Positions 52,216-61,104 of a DNA stretch of 64,000 nucleotides are shown one piece after another. Position numbers and translations under genes: made by a program. The DNA lies in NCBI GenBank assembly GCA_965230065.1, contig OZ245942.1, positions 5,208,001 through 5,272,000 on the forward strand, in the 5' to 3' direction. The notes below the pieces were generated by a model, which had not been told where the DNA came from, searched no databases, and saw only the letters and a list, made by a program, of their open reading frames with translations. The stretch is from G965230065 sp965230065 (lineage in GTDB: Bacteria; Bacteroidota; Bacteroidia; Cytophagales; Cyclobacteriaceae). Each line of letters begins with the position of its first letter. The stretch's first letter is position 1.

Positions 52216-53883
52216 TCAGTAACCCGGGTTTTGCGCTAAGTCTCCATTAATATTAGCCTCAATTTCACTATAAGGGATAGGCCACACATCATGATAATCC
52301 AGAATGTCATCTGCATTGAAAGCGTTGTATTGCCTCACTCTTTCTACCAGCTTGCCTAACCTTTGCAGGGTTATCCTTCTGGGTTCTTCTACACTCAGTT
52401 CACGAGCCCTTTCATCAAGAATATAGTCAATATCCACATCTCCGGGAGCTACCGGATTGGCGTTTACCCTGGCTCTTACTACATTGATATCAGCAGCAGC
52501 ACTCACGGGATCGCCATTTCCAAGATGAGCTTCCGCCCTTAACAAATAAGTTTCTGCGAGCCTTAATTCGTAGGCATCCCTAAAGGTAGAGCCTGCGGAG
52601 CTTTTTAGTATTTTAAGTTCCGGATCGAGATACAATTCCTCAGGATGATTATCAGGCGTAGTGGTTTTGGTAAGATATGGATACCATCTCCAATCCTGTC
52701 CGAGCCAGATCGACCCTTTATTTTCTATAGCACTCATGCCAAAATATGCCGACTCGGGGTTATCATAGAAGACAGTCCTGTGATAATTATGGTTGGCATT
52801 GCGCATGTCATTATCAAAGTCACTACTCCAAAGTTCATTTTCAAAATAGGAGGTAGGCCTGATGAATGAAGCCCCACGCCCTCCGGCATTCACCGTTGAC
52901 CGAGTGCCCAGAAATCCTTCGTTACCATCCGGGTCATTCATCGTCCAGCCCACTGGGTTGAACCATCTTTCATAAGAATTTCGCCTGGCAGAAGAGCTGA
53001 TTAACCCTCCTGGAACGTCGAATTCCATTTGTATTACCCATAAAGCTTCAGTATTTCCGGTAGAGCGATTTTGATTGCCTCTTCTGAATAAGTCCCAATA
53101 CACATCACCAGGAACTTCAGTGGCTCTTGTACCAAACCTTTCTGTCATTAAAGCAGTATTAGGATCATCAATTACTACCGTGGCTGCAGCAATGGCTTTG
53201 GCCCATTCTCCCTGGGAAATATATGTTTCAGCCAAAAGATGTTGTGCTACCAGGTTCGATACTTTCCCATCCTGCACTTCACTGATTCCTTTGAGGTTAT
53301 TGGCTGCAAATTCAGCATCACTAACAATTTGGGCGAGAACCTCTTCTTTACTTGCTCTGGTAAAGTCATTTCTTGGAGTGGATATTTCTTCTGTATACAA
53401 GGGAACACCTCCAAAAAGGTACACCAGAAAACGATAGGCATAAGCTCTGTAAAACCTTGCTTCTGCCTCATAGTGTACTTGTTGTTCAGCATTCACTTCT
53501 GATTCTGGGAGCCTGCTAATGATGATATTGGCATTGGAAATAATTTTGTACCATCTTTCCCAGTGATATACTAATCCATTGTACGTAGGGTTGAGTGCCA
53601 CCAAATAATCATCGAATGCGCGGGCTGTGCCTCCTTCCCGGGCTGAAAAGAAAATATCTGTTCCAAAATGGTAATGGAAGGCTTCCCAGTTGTCGCTGTG
53701 CCTTATATCTCTTACTCTGGAATCTAAGTTGGCAAGAGCCGCATCAAACTGACTGGGGTTTATGTACGCATTATTAGGACTGAAGAAATCCAGGGGAGTT
53801 TCATCTAAAAATTCTTCTTCGTTGCATGCGGTGCTTACTATTACCAGTAAGATTGGTAAAATAAATTTATATACGGTTTTCAT
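52216..53883 (-). CDS. SusD/RagB-type nutrient-binding lipoprotein
   Basis: This 555-residue surface glycan-binding lipoprotein has lipobox Cys20 (LLVIVSTAC). The SusD fold shows as TPR-like helices (ARFYRAYAYRFLVYLFGGVP, LRLAETYLLRAEAHLGNGDP) and the C-terminal DERARELSVEEPRRITLQRL. It partners the SusC encoded 12 bp upstream. The class is the full-length RagB type, different from the shorter SusD at 38289. Confidence 0.95.
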   Translation of the reverse strand: MKTVYKFILPILLVIVSTACNEEEFLDETPLDFFSPNNAYINPSQFDAALANLDSRVRDIRHSDNWEAFHYHFGTDIFFSAREGGTARAFDDYLVALNPTYNGLVYHWERWYKIISNANIIISRLPESEVNAEQQVHYEAEARFYRAYAYRFLVYLFGGVPLYTEEISTPRNDFTRASKEEVLAQIVSDAEFAANNLKGISEVQDGKVSNLVAQHLLAETYISQGEWAKAIAAATVVIDDPNTALMTERFGTRATEVPGDVYWDLFRRGNQNRSTGNTEALWVIQMEFDVPGGLISSSARRNSYERWFNPVGWTMNDPDGNEGFLGTRSTVNAGGRGASFIRPTSYFENELWSSDFDNDMRNANHNYHRTVFYDNPESAYFGMSAIENKGSIWLGQDWRWYPYLTKTTTPDNHPEELYLDPELKILKSSAGSTFRDAYELRLAETYLLRAEAHLGNGDPVSAAADINVVRARVNANPVAPGDVDIDYILDERARELSVEEPRRITLQRLGKLVERVRQYNAFNADDILDYHDVWPIPYSEIEANINGDLAQNPGY

Positions 53884-53895
53884 ATTTTTACTAGG

Positions 53896-56800
53896 TTAAA
53901 GTGAGATGTCAATACCAAATGTATATCCTTTCATTAAAGGGAGTCCACTGCTTGAACGATTCAATCCCTGTCCTGATTCAGGGTCCCAGCCTTGCCAGTC
54001 AGTAATGGTTAGTAGGTTTTTGCCGCTTACGAAGAGTTTGACGTTTTTAAGTCCAATAGCTTCAGTGGCATTTTCAGGAAGCGTGTAAGACAGGGATATA
54101 TCCTGGAGTCTGACGAAATTGCGTTGGAAATACCGGGTACCTTGAATCTGTGGGTCTCTTCCCATGGCAGGATACAAGGCATCAGGATTGGAAGGAGACC
54201 AATAATCGATTTCAGTATACCAATTGTTATTCTGAGCCAGGCTGGTACTTCCGAAATAATTAGGATTGTTGTCATCCATGTATCCGTTCTTTCCGCCCTG
54301 AATGGATTTTATGAAAAATTTTAAAGTGAAGTTTTTATACGATAAGGTGTTTTGGAATCCTAAAATATAAGCCGGTTCATTCCTTCCCAGAATTACCCGG
54401 TCGTTGGCAGGGTCTATTTCCCCATCTCCATTTTGGTCAACAAATTTATAAGAACCAGGGAAGTAGCCATCAGGAATGTCATCTCCGATTTGATACATAC
54501 GATCTATCTCATAATTATAAATGCTGCCAATAGATTCACCTATGAAGAGGTTGGCAGAAATAAGATCATCCTCTCTGCCATCTCCATCATGATCCAGCCC
54601 AATCAATTCCTGGATTTCATTATTGTTGGAAGTAAAGTTTGCCGTAAGGTTCCAGTTGAAATCTCCTGTATTAATGACATTGGCATTTAATAGCATCTCG
54701 AAACCGGAGTTGGCAATTTTTCCGAGGTTGGTTCTAATTTCATTAAATCCTGTTAAAACGGGCAGTGTCAGATCCCAGAGTAAATCGGTAGTAGTAGACT
54801 GATAATAATCCATGCTACCTGTAATTCTGCTATTGAAAAGGCCAAAATCCAATCCCAGGTTAATTCCGGTAGTTTTCTCCCAGGAGAGGTCATTATTCTG
54901 AAGGCTTGTTACACTTTGGCCGTTTACCGTACTGCCCCCATCTCCATACACATATCCCAGGTCAGCAGAAGTAGATACTACTGCCAAAGAACTATAACGG
55001 CCTGTAAGATTTCCGGTAGTACCGTAACTGGCCCTGAGTTTCAGCTGGTCTATAAGTGAAGAATTGTTTAAGAAGGGTTCTTTAGACAGGGTCCACCCGG
55101 CACCTATTGAAGGGAAAAGCCCGGTTTTATTATTTTCAGAAAACCCGCTAAATCCATCGTTTCTTACGGTGGCAGTGAGGAAATATTTGTTTTTGTAATC
55201 ATAGTTTACTCTTGCCATTTGGTACAAATAGCTCTCCTCCCATGCTGTAGAAGATATATCTTTGATTACGGCAGACCCCAGGTCATTATAAGACAGGCCC
55301 AGGTTGGAATAATTATTACCTTCTGCCAAAGTACTCTCTCCACTTATTTTATTCCATCCGTAAACGAAAGTAAAGTTTAGCCCATGATCATCGGATATTC
55401 TTGTACCATATGTAATGATATTATCTATCATTACATCGTAGGTTGATCCATTTCGTTTAAAAGCACTCCCCAAAAGACCACCACCATAAATATTAGAATT
55501 ATACTCTTGGGTAGTTCTGTAGTTATTGCTAAAGTTTAAGCGATAGTTAAGCCCCTTTATTTGAGGAATAGTAACGTCCGCATAAAAAATTGCTGAAATG
55601 TTATTGATTTTATCCAGGTCATCTACCTCAGTAGATAAAAGAGGGTTTGTCTGGTTGTTTCCTACAGGAATTACAATTAATTCACCATTTTCATCACGAG
55701 GGGCGGCCAAAGGACTCATCATGGGTAAGCTCCCCAAATTAGGACTTTGCCCAGATAAATCTGAAAATGCACCAAATGTGTTGGCTCCAATAGCCAGCCA
55801 ATCTGTAATATCCGTATCAACATTCACTCTGACTGTTTTCCTGTCATATTCATCATTTAACATCCACCCAACCTGTTTTGTATAACCGCCTGAAATATAA
55901 TAGCTTGTATTTTTAGTGCTTGACTGAATACTCAGTTGATGATCGGTGATAAATCCCGGGTCAGTTACTTCATCATACCAGTTAAAATCGGTTCCATTGT
56001 TGTATCCGGCTAAAAGTTCTGCGGTAAAAGGAATGTGGTCGCCATCATTCCACGCAGGGTTTGGCTGTGTGTATTCAGGAGGAAGAAAGGGGCCTACTAC
56101 TCCATTATCAGGGTCATTGGAAAACCATACCACATCCCGGGCTTTCTTCAAGAAACCTTCACGATCATATACATGTAGTTCATTGGCGGGAGCCTGTGTA
56201 CTATAGTATCCTGAATAGCTTATCGTTGGGGTTTCAGACGAGCTCCCTTTTTTGGTAGTGATCAGTACCACACCATTTGCAGCCTGGGCACCATAGATGG
56301 CCTTACTGCTGGCATCTTTAAGGATGTCAATTGATTTAATATCCTTTGGGTTGAGGTCACTTACCCTTCCACGATAAATAATTCCATCTAACACAATGAG
56401 CGGGTTTTGGGCGCCATTAATGGTAGACCTTCCTCTAATATTTATGTCGGGTTCTTCACCTGCAAATTGTGTTTGGGGTACACTGACCCCTGGCACTGAC
56501 CCACTAAGCGACTGGAGGATATTGGTATTGGGAGCTTCCTGAAACGATTCCAGTGGCGCTGATACAACGGCTCCGGTCAGGTCGCTTTTTTTCTGAGTAC
56601 CGTAGCCCACTACAACCACCTCTGAAAGAGCTTGTATGTCTGGAGATAGCTCTATATTGATGACAGACTGGCTGCTAACCACTACTTCTTCTGATGTGTA
56701 GCCGATAGAAGAGAATACCAAAGTAGAAGTCCCGTTTGGGAGGGTGATTTTGTAGTTGCCATCCACATCAGTAACGGTACCGTTGGTTGTACCTTTAATC

Positions 56801-56931
56801 AAAATGTTGACGCCGGGGATAGCAGAATTGTCTTCCAGGGAAGTTACCTTCCCGCTTACGTTCCGTTCCTGTGAAAATGCCATCAGAGGCAGGAACAAGA
56901 CCAGCAGTAATGCAGGTAGAAAAGCTTTCAT
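53896..56931 (-). CDS. SusC/RagA-type TonB-dependent transporter
   Basis: This 1011-residue transporter has a signal peptide (MKAFLPALLLVLFLPLMAFS), a carboxypeptidase-regulatory-like domain (VSGKVTSLEDNSAIPGVNIL), the TonB-plug region (EVVVVGYGTQKKSDLTGAVV, DINIRGRSTINGAQNPLIVL) and a barrel ending PLMKGYTFGIDISL. It has no STN domain, so it is not sigma/FecR controlled, unlike the SusC at 34813. Its promoter carries the AT-rich element shared with the SSS operon. Confidence 0.97.
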   Translation of the reverse strand: MKAFLPALLLVLFLPLMAFSQERNVSGKVTSLEDNSAIPGVNILIKGTTNGTVTDVDGNYKITLPNGTSTLVFSSIGYTSEEVVVSSQSVINIELSPDIQALSEVVVVGYGTQKKSDLTGAVVSAPLESFQEAPNTNILQSLSGSVPGVSVPQTQFAGEEPDINIRGRSTINGAQNPLIVLDGIIYRGRVSDLNPKDIKSIDILKDASSKAIYGAQAANGVVLITTKKGSSSETPTISYSGYYSTQAPANELHVYDREGFLKKARDVVWFSNDPDNGVVGPFLPPEYTQPNPAWNDGDHIPFTAELLAGYNNGTDFNWYDEVTDPGFITDHQLSIQSSTKNTSYYISGGYTKQVGWMLNDEYDRKTVRVNVDTDITDWLAIGANTFGAFSDLSGQSPNLGSLPMMSPLAAPRDENGELIVIPVGNNQTNPLLSTEVDDLDKINNISAIFYADVTIPQIKGLNYRLNFSNNYRTTQEYNSNIYGGGLLGSAFKRNGSTYDVMIDNIITYGTRISDDHGLNFTFVYGWNKISGESTLAEGNNYSNLGLSYNDLGSAVIKDISSTAWEESYLYQMARVNYDYKNKYFLTATVRNDGFSGFSENNKTGLFPSIGAGWTLSKEPFLNNSSLIDQLKLRASYGTTGNLTGRYSSLAVVSTSADLGYVYGDGGSTVNGQSVTSLQNNDLSWEKTTGINLGLDFGLFNSRITGSMDYYQSTTTDLLWDLTLPVLTGFNEIRTNLGKIANSGFEMLLNANVINTGDFNWNLTANFTSNNNEIQELIGLDHDGDGREDDLISANLFIGESIGSIYNYEIDRMYQIGDDIPDGYFPGSYKFVDQNGDGEIDPANDRVILGRNEPAYILGFQNTLSYKNFTLKFFIKSIQGGKNGYMDDNNPNYFGSTSLAQNNNWYTEIDYWSPSNPDALYPAMGRDPQIQGTRYFQRNFVRLQDISLSYTLPENATEAIGLKNVKLFVSGKNLLTITDWQGWDPESGQGLNRSSSGLPLMKGYTFGIDISL

Positions 56932-56956
56932 AATTAAGTGCGGTTAAATGATTTAA

Positions 56957-56998
56957 TTTTATATTATAAAAATAAATTTTGTATAATAACAATTATAG
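56957..56998 (-). promoter_or_regulatory. AT-rich promoter/operator element, copy 2 (SusC operon)
   Basis: TTTTATATTATAAAAAT (56957-56973) matches 31955-31971 exactly, and the following words (AATTTT, CAATTATA) match with small shifts. It is 25 bp before the SusC start, in the same orientation as copy 1. It is the best candidate link between the two clusters. The rest of 57001-57269 shows no gene. Confidence 0.6.
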
Positions 56999-57269
56999 GA
57001 AATTGAAAAGATAATGCCAAACGCCTGGTAATTTTTATTTTACTAAAATGAAGTTATTTCAATATAATTGAATTAATGATTTATTAAGAAAAAACAAACA
57101 GATTGAAAATATGGTTAAAGGAAGAGTGTTTCCCTGCTTTTTGACATTGCGAGCTAACTTTTCATTCAGCTCACTTTAATTGATAGTTTTGCTCAGCACA
57201 TGCACAGATTAAGATTTTACATGCTTCCCAAAAGCTGATTGCTGATTTTAGCAACCTTTTTTTTATCAA

Positions 57270-57285
57270 ATCGTAATATTACGAT
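57270..57285. promoter_or_regulatory. Palindromic ArsR operator
   Basis: ATCGTAATATTACGAT is a perfect 16-bp palindrome 15 bp before the arsR-like ATG, where a metal-released repressor would block transcription. A two-mismatch copy is at 57749-57764. Confidence 0.75.
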
Positions 57286-57300
57286 ATAAACAAAAATTAA

Positions 57301-57630
57301 ATGGGACTTACAAAAACAACCGTCTTTAGCGAACAGGAAAACAAAATTGCTGAATACGCCAAAGCCTTTGCTCATCCGGCCCGGGTGGCTATTCTCCAAT
57401 ACCTTGTGCAGCACAAATCCTGCATCTGTGGCGATTTGGTAGAAGTTTTGCCACTTTCACAGTCCACCGTTTCCCAGCACCTGAAAGAATTGAAACGCAT
57501 TGGTATCATCAAAGGCAACATTGAGCCGCCCAGGGTGTGCTATTGCATTGATGAAAAAACGTGGGCAACTGCCAAAGAAGCTTTGGGAAAATTGCTGGCT
57601 TCTTATCAACCTGAAACGTGCTGTCAATGA
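57301..57630 (+). CDS. arsR: ArsR-family metalloregulator
   Basis: This 109-residue winged-helix repressor of the ArsR/SmtB type has the DNA-recognition helix in PLSQSTVSQHLKELKRIG and, just before it, KSCICGDLVEV, whose Cys-x-Cys matches the As(III)-binding pair of the classical ArsR. A third Cys pair (ETCCQ) is at the C-terminus. It is followed by an arsenite methyltransferase gene, so it probably responds to arsenite. Two palindromic operators flank it, supporting autoregulation and control of arsM. Confidence 0.92.
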   Translation: MGLTKTTVFSEQENKIAEYAKAFAHPARVAILQYLVQHKSCICGDLVEVLPLSQSTVSQHLKELKRIGIIKGNIEPPRVCYCIDEKTWATAKEALGKLLASYQPETCCQ

Positions 57631-57748
57631 TAGCAGTATTTACATTAAGCCCTGAAAAACCGATAAGACTTCTGAAGTCTCTACGATAAAATTAAAACCC
57701 TTTTATCCAGGACATCCTTTTATTATCTGGTATATCCTGGTTTAATTA

Positions 57749-57764
57749 ATCGTTATATTACAAT
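57749..57764. promoter_or_regulatory. Second ArsR operator, upstream of arsM
   Basis: ATCGTTATATTACAAT differs at two bases from the palindrome at 57270-57285 and lies 20 bp before the arsM ATG, so arsM appears to have its own repressed promoter. Confidence 0.65.
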
Positions 57765-57783
57765 AAACCAATAATTAATTATT

Positions 57784-58662
57784 ATGAAAAAAACAGAAAA
57801 CAAAAACCCGAAAAACCTGAAAGGCATTGTTCAGGAAAGGTATGCAGCCATCGCAGCACAAAGTGGTATACAAAGCGGATGCTGCGGTACGGAATGTTGT
57901 ACTGAAGCGGAAGTTGCCACAGTTGAAAAGAAAGAAGTTCAATCAGAAGATGCCTGCTGTGATTCAGATTGCTGTACAGATGCGTTGATGGCAGAAGATT
58001 ACAAATCCCTGGAAGGTTATGTTTCAGATGCAGATTTGGGACTGGGCTGTGGTCTGCCTACTGAATTTGCCCAAATCAAACCCGGAAATACAGTAATAGA
58101 TTTAGGCTCAGGCGCCGGAAATGATGCTTTTGTCGCCCGGGCTGTGGTAGGGGAAGAAGGTAAAGTGCTGGGCATAGATTTTACAGAAAAAATGGTAGAA
58201 AAGGCCAGAAAAAATGCCGATAAACTTGGATTCAAAAATGTGGAATTCCGCCTGGGCGATATTGAAGATATTCCGGTGCGTGATAACTTTGCCGATGTGG
58301 TAGTGAGTAACTGTGTGATGAACCTGGTTCCTAATAAAGAACTTGCTTTTACTGAAACATACAGGGTGCTAAAACCGGGTGGGCATTTCAGTATTTCTGA
58401 TATTGTGATTAAAGGTGAGTTACCAAAGGCATTACAGCAAGATGCCGAAATGTATGCCGGTTGTGTGGCAGGGGCCGTGCCCAAAGAGGAATACCTGCAA
58501 ATCATAGAAAAAGCAGATTTTCAGCAGATTGAAATTCAAAAGGAAAGAAAAATTTCATTACCAGAATCTTTACTTGAAAAATACCTGTCTGCGGAGGAAA
58601 TCGCTCAGTTTCAATCAGGAGAAACCGGGATTTTTAGTATTACGGTATATGCAGTGAAGTAG
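57784..58662 (+). CDS. arsM: Arsenite methyltransferase ArsM
   Basis: This 292-residue SAM-dependent enzyme methylates As(III) to volatile or less toxic forms. The SAM loop is VIDLGSGAGNDAF, and the three As(III)-binding cysteines known in ArsM fit Cys89 (LGLGCGLP), Cys177 (VSNCVMNLVP) and Cys227 (YAGCVAGAVP). Unusually, an N-terminal extension of about 75 residues carries two CC-x3-CC clusters, Cys33-34/38-39 (CCGTECC) and Cys58-59/63-64 (CCDSDCC). These may hold extra arsenite. The stop codon lies in a palindromic arm. Confidence 0.93.
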   Translation: MKKTENKNPKNLKGIVQERYAAIAAQSGIQSGCCGTECCTEAEVATVEKKEVQSEDACCDSDCCTDALMAEDYKSLEGYVSDADLGLGCGLPTEFAQIKPGNTVIDLGSGAGNDAFVARAVVGEEGKVLGIDFTEKMVEKARKNADKLGFKNVEFRLGDIEDIPVRDNFADVVVSNCVMNLVPNKELAFTETYRVLKPGGHFSISDIVIKGELPKALQQDAEMYAGCVAGAVPKEEYLQIIEKADFQQIEIQKERKISLPESLLEKYLSAEEIAQFQSGETGIFSITVYAVK

Positions 58663-58738
58663 CAGTATGCAGCCGCAGGTGGCAGTTAATTGTGTTAAGT
58701 AACATAAAATTTGACTGCCGCCTGCCGCTGCCTACTGC
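58662..58738. repeat. 25-bp imperfect inverted repeat including the arsM stop region
   Basis: Arms 58662-58686 and 58714-58738 match in inverted orientation at 22 of 25 positions; the left arm begins GCAGTATGCAGCCGCAGG. The G of arsM's TAG is its first base. The arms repeat the words GCAG and GGCAG inside. Confidence 0.75.
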
Positions 58739-58778
58739 CACTAGTAATCCTTCTTTAAAACTTTTATCAACAACTACA

Positions 58779-59066
58779 ATGACAACACAAATTACATTTT
58801 CACTACTTTCCGTAAGCCTGGTATTTTCCAAAAAATAGGATGACAGCCAAAACCCATCTGAAGACTTTGAGGCCATCATGGTTTGCACCCAGGCCGATGA
58901 AGCTTAAGGTGCTGAAGAATGTTTTTCCCTTACCTACGAAGACCCGAAAGCTTTTGACGGCACGCCTGCCAAACAACAAAAATAAGACGAACGCTGCCAC
59001 GAAATGAGCCGCGCCCTTTTTTATATGAAGGAATATGTGAAAAAAAACTTGGAAGCTACAAATTAA
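58779..59066 (+). pseudogene. Broken small reading frame with three in-frame nonsense codons
   Basis: An ATG at 58779 opens a frame of 95 codons that runs to a TAA at 59064 but is interrupted by TAG at 58836, TAA at 58905 and TAA at 58983. No frameshift is needed to read it through. The segments are signal-like (MTTQITFSLLSVSLVFSKK), then DDSQNPSEDFEAIMVCTQAD, GAEECFSLTYEDPKAFDGTP and DERCHEMSRALFYMKEYVKK. The Cys and acidic residues look protein-like, and the base pattern looks coding. I do not recognise the family. Recently inactivated gene is the best reading; it would have been the third gene of the arsenic locus. Confidence 0.5.
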
Positions 59067-59136
59067 TATTTTGGTTATTTATTGTAGAACGACTCCCTAG
59101 CCCCGAGCATTGAAAGTTAATATGGAATTCTCGTAA

Positions 59137-59199
59137 ATCGGTCTGACCGCTATCGCGACGGTGGATCGTTTTCAGAAGCACAAGATCGGTCTGACCGAT
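59137..59199. repeat. Two copies of an ATCGGTCTGACCG palindromic word
   Basis: ATCGGTCTGACCG (59137-59149) and ATCGGTCTGACCGAT (59185-59199) lie in the gap before kdsD, with related words between. The word also occurs at 39754-39804. TTGTAGAACGACT at about 59081 resembles the arm at 61020. No gene is seen in 59067-59313 otherwise. Confidence 0.6.
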
Positions 59200-59313
59200 A
59201 AGCAGTATTTCACCGGAGAGCGTACACCTCCGTCCGCTCAAACTTTCCCTCAATTTATTAGTTAATACCACGATTTTCCAGAACTTTGCCCCCATATATT
59301 TTAGCAGGAAATC

Positions 59314-60258
59314 ATGGAAACACTTTCGTTCGCTAAAGAAGTTTTTGCTATAGAAGCTGAAGCCATAACAGCCCTGGCCGGTCAGCTTACAGCCGATTTT
59401 GAAAAAGCTGTGCAGTATATTTTGGGTGCAGAGGGCAAAGTCATCATTTCGGGCATGGGCAAGTCGGGCCTGATCGGGAAAAAGATAGCGGCTACTTTGG
59501 CCAGCACAGGAACCTCTAGTTTTTTCATGCACCCCGGTGAAGCGTATCATGGCGACCTGGGCATGATTGCACACAATGATGTGGTCATCGCTATTTCGCA
59601 TTCCGGGGAAACAGACGAAATATTAAAACTCATCCCATTTTTGAAGGATAATGGCAATGTGCTCATCGCCATGACGGGCAAACCGGCGTCACGCCTGGCA
59701 AAAAATGCGGATGCACATTTGAATATTGCTGTTTCAAAAGAAGCTTGTCCATTTGACCTTACGCCCACAGCCTCTACCACTGCCTGTATGGCCATGGGGG
59801 ATGCTTTGGCCATTACTTTGATGAGAAAAAGGAATTTCCAGCCCGAAAATTTTGCCCGCTTTCATCCCGGTGGCACGTTGGGCAAACGGTTGCTCACCAC
59901 CATTAGTGAGGTGATGCGTTCTGATAACCTCCCCATGATTACTCAGGATACCAACGTAAAGGAGATTATTCACGTAATCAGTACGCAGCGACTTGGGTTG
60001 GCGGTCATTGTGGATGGTGACCAAAAAATTAAAGGCATCATTACCGACGGGGACATCCGGCGGATGATGGAAACCCGGGAAGAAGCTTTCTTTTCATTAA
60101 AAGCAAGCGACTTTCCTTCCAAAACCCCAAAAAGCGTGAGTGCCAACGCCAAACTGGCCGAAGCCGAAAAACTGATGAACCAATATAAAATCAACAGCCT
60201 GCTGGTAGCCGAAAAACAGCAATTGGTTGGTGTGGTACAGATTTATGATATTGTATAA
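59314..60258 (+). CDS. kdsD: D-arabinose-5-phosphate isomerase (KdsD/KpsF/GutQ family)
   Basis: This 314-residue enzyme converts ribulose-5-phosphate to arabinose-5-phosphate, the first step to KDO. The SIS domain (residues about 35-190) has the pattern KVIISGMGKSGLIGKKIAAT, EAYHGDLGMI, ISHSGETDEIL and CPFDLTPTASTT. Two CBS domains follow (about 205-314, MRSDNLPMITQDTNVKEII onward). Length and order are those of the family. kdsB starts 3 bp after its stop. Confidence 0.95.
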   Translation: METLSFAKEVFAIEAEAITALAGQLTADFEKAVQYILGAEGKVIISGMGKSGLIGKKIAATLASTGTSSFFMHPGEAYHGDLGMIAHNDVVIAISHSGETDEILKLIPFLKDNGNVLIAMTGKPASRLAKNADAHLNIAVSKEACPFDLTPTASTTACMAMGDALAITLMRKRNFQPENFARFHPGGTLGKRLLTTISEVMRSDNLPMITQDTNVKEIIHVISTQRLGLAVIVDGDQKIKGIITDGDIRRMMETREEAFFSLKASDFPSKTPKSVSANAKLAEAEKLMNQYKINSLLVAEKQQLVGVVQIYDIV

Positions 60259-60261
60259 TTT

Positions 60262-61026
60262 ATGCTAAATTCACCCAAAAAAGTAGTCATCATCCCCGCC
60301 CGCTTGGCTTCTTCCCGCCTGCCTAACAAGGTTATTCTGGATTTGGCGGGAAAACCCATCATCCAGCGTGTATTTGAGCAGGCCAAAAAAGCAAAAACCA
60401 TAGACGGGGTTTACATTGCCACAGATAGTAAGCAGATTGCTGAAATTTGCCTGGGTTTTACACAAAACATCATCATGACCCGTGACGACCACCCCACGGG
60501 CACCGACCGCATTGCCGAAGCCATCAGTGAACTGGATGCGGAGATTGTGATTAATGTGCAGGGCGATGAACCATTTATTGATCCCAATGTGATAGACGAA
60601 CTGGGAAACCGCATTGAAAAATTTGGCGTACCCATGACCACCGTAGCCAGCCGCATATCTTTGGTGGAAGATTTACTGAACCCCAACATCGTAAAAGTAA
60701 CCATTGATACCCACAAAAATGCTTTGTATTTTTCCCGGGCTCCTATTCCTTATGCCCGGGAAGTAAATTGGAATGAATCGGAGAAAATCCCGGATGAAAT
60801 GATTTTTTACCGGCATTTTGGCATTTATGCTTACCAAAAGCATTTTTTGATGGGATATGCCGCCATGAAGCCAACTTCTTTGGAAAAAACTGAAAAACTG
60901 GAACAATTAAGAGCACTGGAAAACGGTTATACCATTAGCGTGGTAATCACCGATCGACAAAGTTTGGGCATTGACACAGAGGAAGATTTACAAAAAGCCC
61001 GAAAAATTGCCAGTAATTTTTTGTAG
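60262..61026 (+). CDS. kdsB: 3-deoxy-manno-octulosonate cytidylyltransferase
   Basis: This 254-residue enzyme couples KDO to CTP giving CMP-KDO for lipid A core synthesis. Visible family features are the nucleotide-binding IPARLASSRLPNKVILDLAG, TRDDHPTGTDRIAEAI, and VQGDEPFIDP. The TAG at 61024-61026 lies inside the left arm of the palindrome at 61020-61087. It is encoded with the rest of the KDO pathway. Confidence 0.96.
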   Translation: MLNSPKKVVIIPARLASSRLPNKVILDLAGKPIIQRVFEQAKKAKTIDGVYIATDSKQIAEICLGFTQNIIMTRDDHPTGTDRIAEAISELDAEIVINVQGDEPFIDPNVIDELGNRIEKFGVPMTTVASRISLVEDLLNPNIVKVTIDTHKNALYFSRAPIPYAREVNWNESEKIPDEMIFYRHFGIYAYQKHFLMGYAAMKPTSLEKTEKLEQLRALENGYTISVVITDRQSLGIDTEEDLQKARKIASNFL

Positions 61027-61087
61027 AGCGACTTTTTACCGGGCTGCCGGTGCAGTCGCTCAGCAGCTTAGAAAGCCGCTCTACAAA
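61020..61087. repeat. Inverted repeat spanning the kdsB stop and kdsA leader
   Basis: TTTGTAGAGCG (61020-61030) and CGCTCTACAAA (61077-61087) are exact inverted copies; inside, AGCGACT and AGTCGCT pair again. The kdsB stop is in the left arm. The ATG at 61087 overlaps the right arm, which argues for 61105 as the kdsA start. Confidence 0.75.
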
Positions 61088-61104
61088 TGTACATACAGCA
61101 AAAT

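Noticed and set aside
58836..58985. Programmed stop-codon readthrough or selenocysteine in the broken frame
   Set aside because: Stops are TAG and TAA, not TGA, and no recoding signal is evident; pseudogene is simpler, though noted as a question.
59056..59601. 181-codon minus-strand frame opposite kdsD and its leader
   Set aside because: It overlaps the clearly real kdsD gene and crosses repeat sequence; no family resemblance.
61087..61104. Earlier ATG as the kdsA start
   Set aside because: It sits in a palindrome arm and adds a non-conserved MYIQQN; ATG 61105 fits the family start better.
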